A DNA stretch of 14,241 nt, taken from assembly GCA_016219145.1 (NCBI GenBank), contig JACRCG010000320.1, forward strand, positions 1-14,241, read 5' to 3'. Of the stretch, positions 6,572 through 14,001 are shown piece after piece. Both the position numbers and the translations under genes were made by a program. The notes under the pieces were generated by a model that did not search any database, was not told where the DNA came from, and saw only the letters and a list, made by a program, of their open reading frames with translations. Every line of letters begins with the position of its first letter. Positions within the stretch are counted from its first letter, which is position 1. Source of the stretch: Deltaproteobacteria bacterium (GTDB taxonomy: Bacteria > Desulfobacterota > Desulfuromonadia > Geobacterales > Pseudopelobacteraceae).

Positions 6572-7552
6572 ATGAAAATCTGCATCTACGGAGCCGGGGC
6601 GGTCGGGGGATTCATCGGGACAAAGCTTGCCCACGCAGGCTGTGAAGTCAGCGCAATCGCCCGTGGGGCAACCTTGAGTGCACTGAAAGAACATGGTCTC
6701 CGGTTGCAGAGTGGTGGTGTTACCATTGCCGAAAAGGTTGGCGCAACCGATAATCCTGCTGAACTTGGTGTGCAGGATCTGGTGATTGTCGCAGTGAAAG
6801 CGACAGCGCTTGCGGAGGTCGCTAAAAATATCTCCCCGTTGATCGGCCCGGACACGATGGTTCTGACAGCCATGAACGGGATCAGCTGGTGGTTTTTTGA
6901 CGGTTTTGGCGGAAAATATGCCGGAACCAGCCTCGCTTCCGCCGATCAGGACGGTTCTATCGCTGCGGCGATCCCGACCGGCAATGTGGTGGGATGTGTT
7001 GTGCACGGCAGCTTTTCAATGAATGAGCCCGGTTTTGCCCGTCACGGTTTCGGCAAGCGCCTGATTATCGGTGAGCCGGACGGGAGTGATTCCGAGCGGC
7101 TGCAGCGACTGGCGGAGCTGCTGCGCAGTGCGGATATGGACATTGATGTCTCCCGCAGTATACAGACCGACATCTGGTTCAAATTATGGGGCAACATGAC
7201 CATGAACCCGATTTCAGCCATTACCGGTGCTACCTGTGACCAAATGCTGGACGATCCGCTGGTATATCGTTTCTGTCTGGATGTCATGGCGGAGGCGGCC
7301 AGGATCGGGGCAAAAATCGGCTGTCCGATCAGTCAGAGCGGTGAGGAGAGAACGGCTCTGACACGCCAGCTGGGGGCATTCAAAACCTCAATGTTGCAGG
7401 ATGTTGAAGCGGGCAGGGCTGTGGAGCTTGATGCGCTGGTAAGCACCGTGCGCGAGATCGGCCAGATGGTTGGAGAAGTTACTCCCAATATTGATGCCCT
7501 GCTGGGGCTGGCCCGTCTGAATGCTCAGGTAAAGGGGCTGTATCCCCGGTAG
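6572..7552 (+). CDS. Ketopantoate reductase family protein 1 (2-oxoacid reductase)
   Basis: NAD(P)H-dependent reductase of 326 residues in the PanE/ApbA family, predicted cytosolic. The N-terminal Rossmann motif GAGAVGG is at residues 7-13. The C-terminal domain carries Lys204, Asn208 and Asn212 in FKLWGNMTMNP, and Ser273 with Glu285 twelve residues later (TSMLQDVEAGRAVE). The spacings equal those of the E. coli PanE active site (Lys176, Asn180, Asn184, Ser244, Glu256), so it should be catalytically competent. AAGAGGA precedes the ATG at 6572. It is the most divergent of the three copies in this window and lacks the N-terminal leader (SYKPKKF) of the other two. Family enzymes reduce ketopantoate or other branched or aryl 2-oxoacids; three copies near iorAB make a role only in pantothenate synthesis doubtful. 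Substrate unknown. Confidence 0.88.
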   Translation: MKICIYGAGAVGGFIGTKLAHAGCEVSAIARGATLSALKEHGLRLQSGGVTIAEKVGATDNPAELGVQDLVIVAVKATALAEVAKNISPLIGPDTMVLTAMNGISWWFFDGFGGKYAGTSLASADQDGSIAAAIPTGNVVGCVVHGSFSMNEPGFARHGFGKRLIIGEPDGSDSERLQRLAELLRSADMDIDVSRSIQTDIWFKLWGNMTMNPISAITGATCDQMLDDPLVYRFCLDVMAEAARIGAKIGCPISQSGEERTALTRQLGAFKTSMLQDVEAGRAVELDALVSTVREIGQMVGEVTPNIDALLGLARLNAQVKGLYPR

Positions 7553-7645
7553 GCCTTTCATAGCTGCTTCCGTTTCATTCTTGATTTGAAATCGGTATCT
7601 TGGCGCCTGTTTGCATTAATAATAAGGAAAAAAACGGAGGATCGC

Positions 7646-8092
7646 ATGAAACTCAAACAGTTATCCATTTTTCTCGAAAATGCCCCCGGTCGCCTCTGCG
7701 AGGTTACGCAGGCCTTGGGCGATGCCGGTATTAATCTGCGGGCGCACTGCATTTCGGATACCTCGCATGATTTCGGCGTGCTGCGCATACTGGTCTCAGA
7801 TCTGGCCAAGGCCCGTGGTGTCATCATGGACAAGTTTTTCCCGGCCCGGGTGGATGATGTCATCGCCGCCGAGATTGAAGATACTCCCGGCAGTCTGTCC
7901 AGAATACTCAGGCTGTTCCTGGGAACCAAGGTGAATGTCGAATACATGTATGCCGTGGCGGGCGCCACACAAGGCAAGGCGGTGATGGTCTTCCGTTTCA
8001 GCGATAATGATCAGGCCATTGAGATCATGCTGAGAAACGGGGTGCGTCTGCTTGATGCTGCTGCCTTTGGTATTCTGGAAACGCAGTCCTAG
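7646..8092 (+). CDS. Tandem ACT-domain protein 1
   Basis: A 148-residue protein made of two ACT modules. The first opens with MKLKQLSIFLENAPGRLCEVTQAL...GINLRA (residues 1-33) and the second with EIEDTPGSLSRILRLF...VNVEYMYA (about 75-100). PGxL-x6-L followed by (I/V)N is the ligand-loop signature of ACT domains, which bind amino acids to regulate enzymes or transcription. No catalytic domain is attached, so it is probably a stand-alone sensor or regulatory subunit. The ATG at 7646 has a strong ribosome site (ACGGAGG, 7634-7640); the in-frame ATG 60 bases upstream has none. The neighbouring reductases are natural partner candidates: the stop is only 12 bases from reductase 2. Homologues of this type often sit beside arylacetate-CoA ligase and iorAB genes (recalled, not checked). 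Confidence 0.85.
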   Translation: MKLKQLSIFLENAPGRLCEVTQALGDAGINLRAHCISDTSHDFGVLRILVSDLAKARGVIMDKFFPARVDDVIAAEIEDTPGSLSRILRLFLGTKVNVEYMYAVAGATQGKAVMVFRFSDNDQAIEIMLRNGVRLLDAAAFGILETQS

Positions 8093-8104
8093 AAAGGGCC
8101 CGCA

Positions 8105-9043
8105 ATGAAAAAAAACAGTTATAAACCGAAAAAGTTCGCTGTTATCGGCGCCGGTCCGGTTGGCGGAGTCGTGGCGGCTTTTCTGTCAAAGGGGGGCTAT
8201 GAGGTCACGCTCTGCGACGTTGTTCCGGCTCTGCTTGAGCCGGCTCTGAATCCCGGCATCGTTTTAGAGGGGAGTGATAACTTCCAGGCCAGGGTTTCCA
8301 GTATCACGACCAGGGTTGATGAACTGGCCAAGGATCCGCCGGATGTAATTATTGTCACCGTCAAGGCCACCGCCCTGCCGCTGATCGCCTCCGCCCTGGA
8401 GGGTATCGCCGGAGAGGGACGTTACGTCGTCAGCTGGCAAAACGGGATTGACACCGAGCGGGTACTCTCAAAAACACTGGGAGCCAAATCGGTCATGCGG
8501 GCGGTTGTCAACTACGGCTGCACGCTGCTTAAGCCCGGTCAGATCCAGATGGCCTTCCATCAACGCCCGCACTACCTGCAGGAGCTTGATCCGCAATCCC
8601 GCGATGCCGCCATCGGAATCTGCAACGTGCTGACCGAATGCGGTCTTGACACCCATCACACCGATCAGATTCGTAATATGGTCTGGAGCAAGGCGGTTAA
8701 TAACTCCAGCATGAACCCGATCTGTGCCGTAACCGGCAAGACCATGTTCGATGTCATCAACGATCCGATCCTCTTCAATCTGGTTGATTCACTGCTCAAA
8801 GAGGGTGTTGCCGTGGCGCGCGCCAACGAATTCATCCTGGGGCCGGATTTTTACCCTGACACCATCAGTTACATCCGCAACGCCGGGCATCACAAACCCT
8901 CCATGTTACAGGATATTGAAGCGGGACGTCGCACGGAAATTGACTTTATCAATGGCAAGATTATCGAATACGGCCTCCGGGTCGGCATGGCCACACCGTT
9001 CAACACGACCCTGCGCAGCCTGGTGAAGGCGCTGGAAACGTAA
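8105..9043 (+). CDS. Ketopantoate reductase family protein 2
   Basis: NAD(P)H-dependent 2-oxoacid reductase family member of 312 residues. The Rossmann loop GAGPVGG is at residues 15-21 after a short basic leader (SYKPKKF). VTVKATAL and SWQNGID follow, the latter holding the conserved Asn. The active-site set Lys196, Asn200, Asn204 (SKAVNNSSMNP), Ser266 and Glu278 is complete with PanE spacing. It is closely related to reductase 3, sharing long identical blocks such as GEGRYVVSWQNGID and KPSMLQDIEAGRRTEID; roughly 70 percent identity by eye. It begins 12 bases after ACT protein 1 and is followed 31 bases later by ACT protein 2, so it is part of one transcript. True substrate unknown; a branched-chain or aryl 2-oxoacid is plausible from context. 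Confidence 0.87.
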   Translation: MKKNSYKPKKFAVIGAGPVGGVVAAFLSKGGYEVTLCDVVPALLEPALNPGIVLEGSDNFQARVSSITTRVDELAKDPPDVIIVTVKATALPLIASALEGIAGEGRYVVSWQNGIDTERVLSKTLGAKSVMRAVVNYGCTLLKPGQIQMAFHQRPHYLQELDPQSRDAAIGICNVLTECGLDTHHTDQIRNMVWSKAVNNSSMNPICAVTGKTMFDVINDPILFNLVDSLLKEGVAVARANEFILGPDFYPDTISYIRNAGHHKPSMLQDIEAGRRTEIDFINGKIIEYGLRVGMATPFNTTLRSLVKALET

Positions 9044-9074
9044 AAAGAATATAGATTTTGAGAAGGAGACCGCC

Positions 9075-9524
9075 ATGAAACTGAAACAGCTATCCGTTTT
9101 TCTGGAAAATTCACCCGGCCGCCTGTACGAGGCCACCCAGGCGCTTGGCGCCGCCGGTATCAACCTGCGATCGCTCTCGATCTGCGATACCTTTGAATTC
9201 GGTGTGCTGCGGATTCTGGTTTCGGATGTGGCACTGGCACGGCGGGTGATTATGGAGAAACAGCTTCCGGCCCGTGTGGATGATGTTGTCGCGGTAGAGA
9301 TCGCCGATGTTCCCGGCAGTCTGGCCAAGGTGCTGTACCTTTTCAAGGAGTCACAGGTTAACATCGAATACATGTACGCCCTGGCCGGAACCGGCGGTTC
9401 GTCCGACAAGGCTGTGATGGTATTCCGTTTCAGCGACAACGATCGTGCCATCGAGATTCTACAGGCGAACAGCATCAAAATTCTTGACTCCAGGGATTTC
9501 GGAATTGTTGATACTGTCAAGTAA
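9075..9524 (+). CDS. Tandem ACT-domain protein 2
   Basis: A 149-residue paralogue of ACT protein 1 with the same two-module layout: MKLKQLSVFLENSPGRLYEATQAL at the start and EIADVPGSLAKVLYLF...VNIEYMYA in the second half. The linker (PARVDDV) and the C-terminal KAVMVFRFSDND are nearly identical between copies, while the segments after the first ligand loop (residues 33-40) differ, so the two may recognise different ligands. A strong ribosome site (AGAAGGAG) lies eight bases before the ATG. It is followed after 23 bases by reductase 3, repeating the ACT-reductase order of the preceding pair. Probable amino-acid sensor; partner not proven. Confidence 0.85.
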   Translation: MKLKQLSVFLENSPGRLYEATQALGAAGINLRSLSICDTFEFGVLRILVSDVALARRVIMEKQLPARVDDVVAVEIADVPGSLAKVLYLFKESQVNIEYMYALAGTGGSSDKAVMVFRFSDNDRAIEILQANSIKILDSRDFGIVDTVK

Positions 9525-9547
9525 ACGGGACCGGGAAGGAGCCTGAG

Positions 9548-10492
9548 ATGAAGGAAGAGAGTAGTTATAAGCCTAAAAAATTTGCGGTGATCGGAGCCGG
9601 ACCGGTAGGGGGCATCGTCGCCGCATTCTTGTCCAGGGGCGGCTATGATGTCACCCTGTGTGATGTTATCCCGGCGCTGCTGGAGCCGGCCCTTGATCCC
9701 GGCATAATCATCGAAGGAACCGACACCCTTCAGGCCAGGGTAGCAAGGATAACCACCCATGTTGATGATCTGCTGGCTGATCCGCCTGATGTAATCATCC
9801 TGACGGTCAAGGCCACCGCGCTGCCGCTGATTGCCTCCACTCTGGAGGGGTTTGTCGGCGAGGGGCGCTATGTCGTCAGCTGGCAGAACGGCATAGATAC
9901 CGAGCTGGTGCTGGCGCAGCATCTGGGTAACAGATCCGTCATGCGGGCGGTTGTCAATTTCGGCTGTGTCCCGCTGGCCCCGGCCCACTTCCGGATCGCC
10001 TTCCATCACCGTCCCCACTACCTGCAGGAGCTTGATCCTGACTCCAGAGAAGCCGCCATCGGCATCTGTAACGTGTTGACAGAATGCGGCCTGGATACCA
10101 GGCATACCGATCAGATTACCAACATGGTCTGGCGCAAGACGCTCATGAATGCCAGTATGAATCCGCTCTGCGCCGTGACCGGACGGACGATGGTCGAGCT
10201 GATACTTGATCCGATCCTCTACAATCTGGTGGATGCCCTGATCAAGGAGGGGGTGGCAGTGGCCAGGGCCAATGAGGTCGCGCTTGGATATGATTTCTAC
10301 CCATACTGCATCAACTACATCAAAGGCGCCGGCAACCACAAGCCATCCATGTTGCAGGATATCGAGGCCGGTCGGAGAACCGAGATCGACTACATCAACG
10401 GCAAAGTTGTTGAATACGGCCAGCAGGCCGGTGTACCGACCCCCTACAACAACATGATCCGCGGTCTGGTCAAGGCGTTGGAGCCCAGGTAA
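9548..10492 (+). CDS. Ketopantoate reductase family protein 3
   Basis: A 314-residue paralogue of reductase 2. Rossmann GAGPVGG is at residues 16-22; the active-site residues Lys197, Asn201, Asn205 (RKTLMNASMNP), Ser267 and Glu279 are all present with PanE spacing. Differences from copy 2 concentrate around residues 140-155 (FGCVPLAPAHFRIAFH) and 240-255 (EVALGYDFYPYCINYIKG), which could alter substrate choice while leaving the catalytic core. The start is supported by GGAAGGAG upstream of ATG 9548. It ends 30 bases before the sigma-54 activator, with no terminator between, so activator and array may share a transcript. Confidence 0.87.
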   Translation: MKEESSYKPKKFAVIGAGPVGGIVAAFLSRGGYDVTLCDVIPALLEPALDPGIIIEGTDTLQARVARITTHVDDLLADPPDVIILTVKATALPLIASTLEGFVGEGRYVVSWQNGIDTELVLAQHLGNRSVMRAVVNFGCVPLAPAHFRIAFHHRPHYLQELDPDSREAAIGICNVLTECGLDTRHTDQITNMVWRKTLMNASMNPLCAVTGRTMVELILDPILYNLVDALIKEGVAVARANEVALGYDFYPYCINYIKGAGNHKPSMLQDIEAGRRTEIDYINGKVVEYGQQAGVPTPYNNMIRGLVKALEPR

Positions 10493-10522
10493 AGCATAGC
10501 GATCACACGTGTGGGGGAGTCT

Positions 10523-12559
10523 ATGCAGCTTCAGGAAATAATGCTTGCGACCGATGTAAAGATGCGACCGCATGACACCATCCGCACGGCGGTGGAGTTG
10601 CTGAAAAGCTCCCGGCTCAACGGAATTCCGGTGGTAGACGATGCCGGGCAGTTGATCGGCTATTTTTCGCGCTCCAATCTGTTTGATTGCCTGCTGAACA
10701 ACCTGACTCTCGATACGGCGATTTCCGAATATTATATCCGCAAAGTAATCCATTTCCGTGAAGACAAAGTGTTCCATGATCTGGCGGAGCTATCCAACTG
10801 GGTGCGCACTTCCCCGGTCGGCCAGACGCTGGTGGTCAATCTGGCCAACGAGCCGATCGGCATGGCTACCCAGGCTGCCGCGCTGATCGAAGTCCTTGAT
10901 CAGACCGAGTATCTATACAAGGAGCTATTCAGCGTCATCGAGAATGTGCCGGCCGGCATCGTGGTTACAGACGGCTCTGGAGAGGTTGTTCTGGCCAATC
11001 AGTACGCCAAGAATATTCTGGAAGATGTCCAGGTCGGAAAATATATCGGCTCTTGCCTTGATGACCTGCTTAATGATTTTGCGCCGGTCACCAGAGGCGA
11101 CTGGATGCTGCCGCGCAAAATAGAGCACAAATCCCTCAAGCTCATAGCTACCGCTGTTCCGGTCTATCACAACACGAAAATCAACGGGGTCATCTTTGTG
11201 GTTCAGGATCTGACCGACGTTGAGGGGATCGCCCATGAACTCGAAATTGTAAAAGAGCTTAAAATGACTCTGGAGACAGTTCTTGAGGTTGCTTACGAGG
11301 GGGTGGCGGTACTGGATGAACTTGGCCAGATTACCCTGGCAAATGCCAGCTTCTGCAAGAAGATGGGCGAGGTAAAGGAAAGTATCATCGGTAAACATAT
11401 TACCGCTTTCATTCCGATGACTGACAACCAGCTGCCTCTGAAGGTGCTGGAAATCAACGCCAAACTGTGTGTGGTCTCCTCTTTGCCGATTATAAAGGAA
11501 GGGACGAGCAGGGGATTCGTAGTTAAAATATATGAGGATCTTGATCAGCTGACCGATGTAATGCGTCAGTTAAGCCGGATGGATATGCAGCTGAGCTATT
11601 ACAAGGACGAGTTGTATAAGGTTAACGGCACCAGTTATAATATTTCAAGCATCGTCTGTCATGATGAACGGATCGCACGGTTGAAATCCCAGGCTCTCCA
11701 GGTGGCGAGGAGCAATTCGACCGTGCTGATCAGCGGTGAGAGCGGCACTGGCAAAGAGCTGTTCGCCCACTCCATTCATAACGCTTCCAGCCGGAAAAAG
11801 GAGCCCTTCATAAAAGTCAACTGCTCGGCCATTCCGGCCGAACTGGCCGAGGCGGAACTGTTCGGCTATGAGGAGGGCGCCTTTACCGGCGCGCGCAGAC
11901 AGGGCAAACCGGGCAAGTTTGAGCTGGCCGATGGCGGCACGATCTTTCTGGATGAAATTGGTGATATGCCGCTGATATTGCAAAGCAAGTTGCTGAGAGT
12001 GATTCAGGAAAAGGAGATCGAGAAAGTAGGCGGCCTCAAGAGTCGCAAGGTTGACGTGCGGATAATTTCCGCAACAAACAGGGATTTGAAGCGGTTGGCA
12101 TCCGAGGGGAAATTCAGGGAAGATCTGTATTTCAGAATCAACGTCGTCGAGCTGACTATACCACCTCTGCGGGAGCGCAGGCTTGATATTCCGGTACTGG
12201 TCGATTCATTCATCAAAAAGTACAATAAAGCCTTTGCCGTGCGGGTTGAAGGTATCACCGCCGCAGCGCTGGAGTGTCTGGTCCGCTATGATTGGCCCGG
12301 TAATATCAGGGAGCTCGAGAACGTAATTGAGCGCATGCTGAATTATGTTGACAGCGGTACGCTGGATGTCAAGGATCTGCCCGAAAACATCAGGCGGCCG
12401 GACAAGGCGGTCGCAAGAACGAGCCAAAGTCTGGCGGAGCTGGAACAGGACGCCATTCAGGCAGCCCTGTCAGAAACCGGTGGCAACAAGTCCAGAGCTG
12501 CCAGGCTATTGGGCATCAGCCGTTCCAAGCTGTATGAAAAGCTGGCGCTGCATCAGTAA
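10523..12559 (+). CDS. Sigma-54-dependent transcriptional activator with CBS and PAS sensor domains
   Basis: A 678-residue enhancer-binding protein that uses ATP to open sigma-54 RNA polymerase promoters. Domains in order: a CBS pair (about 1-118), PAS 1 (about 131-240, with NVPAGIVVTDGSGEVVLAN), PAS 2 (about 246-350, AYEGVAVLDELGQITLAN), AAA+ core (about 376-600) with Walker A GESGTGKE at 405-412, the sigma-54 contact loop GAFTGA at 452-457 and Walker B FLDE with Asp477-Glu478, then a Fis-type helix-turn-helix (about 638-676, NKSRAARLLGISRSKLYEKL). No receiver domain is present, so it is not a phosphorylation-driven response regulator; CBS domains usually bind adenine nucleotides and PAS domains small ligands, haem or flavin. 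No membrane segment is seen. The ATG at 10523 follows GGGGGAG; a GTG four codons upstream is possible. Sigma-54 promoter candidates on both sides (6526 and 12746) are likely targets, which is inference from proximity. Confidence 0.93.
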   Translation: MQLQEIMLATDVKMRPHDTIRTAVELLKSSRLNGIPVVDDAGQLIGYFSRSNLFDCLLNNLTLDTAISEYYIRKVIHFREDKVFHDLAELSNWVRTSPVGQTLVVNLANEPIGMATQAAALIEVLDQTEYLYKELFSVIENVPAGIVVTDGSGEVVLANQYAKNILEDVQVGKYIGSCLDDLLNDFAPVTRGDWMLPRKIEHKSLKLIATAVPVYHNTKINGVIFVVQDLTDVEGIAHELEIVKELKMTLETVLEVAYEGVAVLDELGQITLANASFCKKMGEVKESIIGKHITAFIPMTDNQLPLKVLEINAKLCVVSSLPIIKEGTSRGFVVKIYEDLDQLTDVMRQLSRMDMQLSYYKDELYKVNGTSYNISSIVCHDERIARLKSQALQVARSNSTVLISGESGTGKELFAHSIHNASSRKKEPFIKVNCSAIPAELAEAELFGYEEGAFTGARRQGKPGKFELADGGTIFLDEIGDMPLILQSKLLRVIQEKEIEKVGGLKSRKVDVRIISATNRDLKRLASEGKFREDLYFRINVVELTIPPLRERRLDIPVLVDSFIKKYNKAFAVRVEGITAAALECLVRYDWPGNIRELENVIERMLNYVDSGTLDVKDLPENIRRPDKAVARTSQSLAELEQDAIQAALSETGGNKSRAARLLGISRSKLYEKLALHQ

Positions 12560-12586
12560 TTCTTTCGACCTGCCCTGCCATTTTTT

Positions 12587-12636
12587 AAACCTGTCCTGAA
12601 AGCACACAGTTGTATGTTTTCAGGACAGGTTTTTTT
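12587..12636 (+). terminator. Strong intrinsic terminator after the sigma-54 activator gene
   Basis: AAACCTGTCCTGAAA (12587-12601) is perfectly complementary to TTTCAGGACAGGTTT (12618-12632), a 15-bp stem with a 16-base loop, continuing into a T-run to 12636. It begins 27 bases after the activator stop and insulates the array from the cluster downstream. Confidence 0.9.
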
Positions 12637-12638
12637 GT

Positions 12639-12660
12639 GTACTGACGGCAGTTGCAGTAC
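12639..12660. promoter_or_regulatory. Small dyad upstream of sigma-54 promoter, possible activator site
   Basis: GTACTG (12639-12644) and CAGTAC (12655-12660) form a perfect 6-bp inverted repeat with a 10-base spacer, about 88 bases upstream of the -24 element at 12748. Position and symmetry suit an enhancer site for a Fis-type activator, but the match is short and no second copy was seen. Confidence 0.3.
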
Positions 12661-12745
12661 CAGGAACGGATGAAGCTACACAACCTTGATTGTAATATGC
12701 TTGTTTTACTGATAGTTATGGGCCAGGCCAGGAAAAGGCAGCAGT

Positions 12746-12762
12746 TTGGCGCTGAAATTGCG
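12746..12762 (+). promoter_or_regulatory. Sigma-54 (-24/-12) promoter of the CxxC-protein/methyltransferase cluster
   Basis: TTGGCGCTGAAATTGCG has GG at 12748-12749 and GC at 12760-12761, the correct 12-base register, and matches the consensus TTGGCACG-N4-TTGCA at nearly every important base, including TTGGC and TTGC. The predicted start is near 12773, leaving a leader of about 40 bases before ATG 12813. A sigma-54 activator gene ends about 190 bases upstream. Confidence 0.8.
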
Positions 12763-12812
12763 TATGGTTAACGAACCCCGGATTCAGAATAGGCATGGGA
12801 GGGCAGTAAAAG

Positions 12813-13292
12813 ATGACCTTTGACGACAATACTCCTTTGAAGATCCCGGCAGAGCTACAAAACTTGCTGGAAGAGAGGGGCATCCGGGAGGATGATATCC
12901 GCCAGGTGCTCTGTGTTACCGAAAACGCCCGCCAGTTTCACACGCACATGGCTACAGGGCATCGTCTGGCATATTTTGCTCCTTCCCGGGTGACCTACTG
13001 GGTTGAGTATGCCCCTGAAGAGGACGGCTACAGGATTATTCGCGCCTATTCGCATCGCATGCGGCTGCTGCATGGCTATAATATGGCTTCGAAAAAGCCG
13101 CCGACTGATACAGGCTGGCTCTGCTCGGCCTGCGAGCTGCCACTGGTTACGGCGACTGTGAAGCTGGCTTATCTGGACGAGACCTTTGCGGTTGACCTGC
13201 CGGCCTGTCCCGCCTGCCAGCGTGTATTGGTGAGTGAAGAGCAGGCCGTTAGCAAGATGGCCATGGCCGAGCGCATGCTTGAAGATAAATAA
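12813..13292 (+). CDS. Zinc-ribbon-like CxxC/CxxC protein resembling DVU_1557 family redox protein
   Basis: A 159-residue soluble protein without signal peptide or membrane segment. The N-terminal half (IPAELQNLLEERGIREDDIRQVL, residues 11-33) looks helical and is followed by a compact region with HTHMATGHRLAYFAP and several aromatic residues. The C-terminal half holds Cys104-x2-Cys107 and Cys132-x2-Cys135, a pattern for zinc or iron binding in a rubredoxin or zinc-ribbon-like fold, then a helix VSEEQAVSKMAMAERMLEDK. The overall plan and the order with the next two genes match my recollection of Desulfovibrio vulgaris DVU_1557, described as a redox protein; biochemical function is unknown. 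The ATG at 12813 has GGGAGG about ten bases upstream. It is first in a cluster driven by the sigma-54 promoter at 12746. Confidence 0.72.
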   Translation: MTFDDNTPLKIPAELQNLLEERGIREDDIRQVLCVTENARQFHTHMATGHRLAYFAPSRVTYWVEYAPEEDGYRIIRAYSHRMRLLHGYNMASKKPPTDTGWLCSACELPLVTATVKLAYLDETFAVDLPACPACQRVLVSEEQAVSKMAMAERMLEDK

Positions 13293-13317
13293 ACCAAACG
13301 ACAACGGAAATCAGCCG

Positions 13318-14001
13318 ATGAACGTATGGACACCTGAAAAATGCAGCAAACTGAGGGAAGTTTCCGGTGATCTGCTGAGACCGGGGGGGCTGGCGCTTAC
13401 CGGGTATCTGTTTGACCTCGCCGATTTTCGAGCCGGCAGCCGGATTCTGGATGCAGGTTGCGGTACCGGAGCCACCTTGCGCTACATTGCCGATACCCGG
13501 CGTCTGCAAACGGTTGGCGTGGACAGTTCCATGCAGATGCTGACAGAGGCTCGCAGCAGCTTGTCGGAACCTGCTCTGGTGTGTGCTTCCATCGAAGGAA
13601 TGCCTTTTGGGGCAGCCGGTTTTGACGGCATTATCTGCGAATGCGTACTATCCCAGACAGACGCCAGCAGAACCCTGGCCGAGTTTCAGCGGCTGCTGCG
13701 CGTAAATGGGCTGCTGCTTCTGTCGGATCTGTATCTGATGACGACCGGCGCTGCTGCCGGGACAAGCGGGGAGACCGGCTGCTTGCCGGCCAGCAGGGAA
13801 CAGCTGGAGACGCTGCTGGAAGATGCCGGTTTCAGGGTTGAGCACTGGGAGGATCGCAGCGCTGATCTGCGGCGTCTGGCGGTCCAGTTAATCCTGTCGC
13901 CAGAACGGCAGGACGATGACGGCCTGCTGCATGCCGAAGAGATAGGTATTCACAGCCGGGACATCGGTTACTGCCTCCTGACGGCCAGGAAAATGTCATG
14001 A
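13318..14001 (+). CDS. SAM-dependent class I methyltransferase resembling DVU_1556 family
   Basis: A 227-residue class I methyltransferase. Motif I for SAM binding, DAGCGTG, is at residues 45-51, followed by the acidic strand end VGVDSSMQML (about 63-72), a motif near ASIEGMPFGAAGFDGIICECVLSQ (about 86-109) and the post-motif strand NGLLLLSDLY. The C-terminal part (about 160-227) looks like a substrate-side domain and has no family signature I know. The ATG at 13318 gives a protein starting MNVWTPEKC; in-frame upstream codons from 13234 lie inside the preceding gene and are not used here. The spacing to the preceding gene is 25 bases and it overlaps the next by four (ATGA), so all three genes are probably co-translated. 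Order and the ECVLS segment recall DVU_1556. The methyl acceptor is unknown. Confidence 0.8.
   Translation: MNVWTPEKCSKLREVSGDLLRPGGLALTGYLFDLADFRAGSRILDAGCGTGATLRYIADTRRLQTVGVDSSMQMLTEARSSLSEPALVCASIEGMPFGAAGFDGIICECVLSQTDASRTLAEFQRLLRVNGLLLLSDLYLMTTGAAAGTSGETGCLPASREQLETLLEDAGFRVEHWEDRSADLRRLAVQLILSPERQDDDGLLHAEEIGIHSRDIGYCLLTARKMS

Noticed and set aside
10504..10513. Palindrome CACACGTGTG just before the activator start codon
   Set aside because: Perfect but only ten bases and without a second copy; a chance occurrence cannot be excluded, so not called as an operator.
8906..10777. A 623-codon open frame on the minus strand
   Set aside because: It lies wholly antisense to reductase 2, ACT protein 2, reductase 3 and the activator start, has no recognisable domain, and results from codon bias of the real genes.
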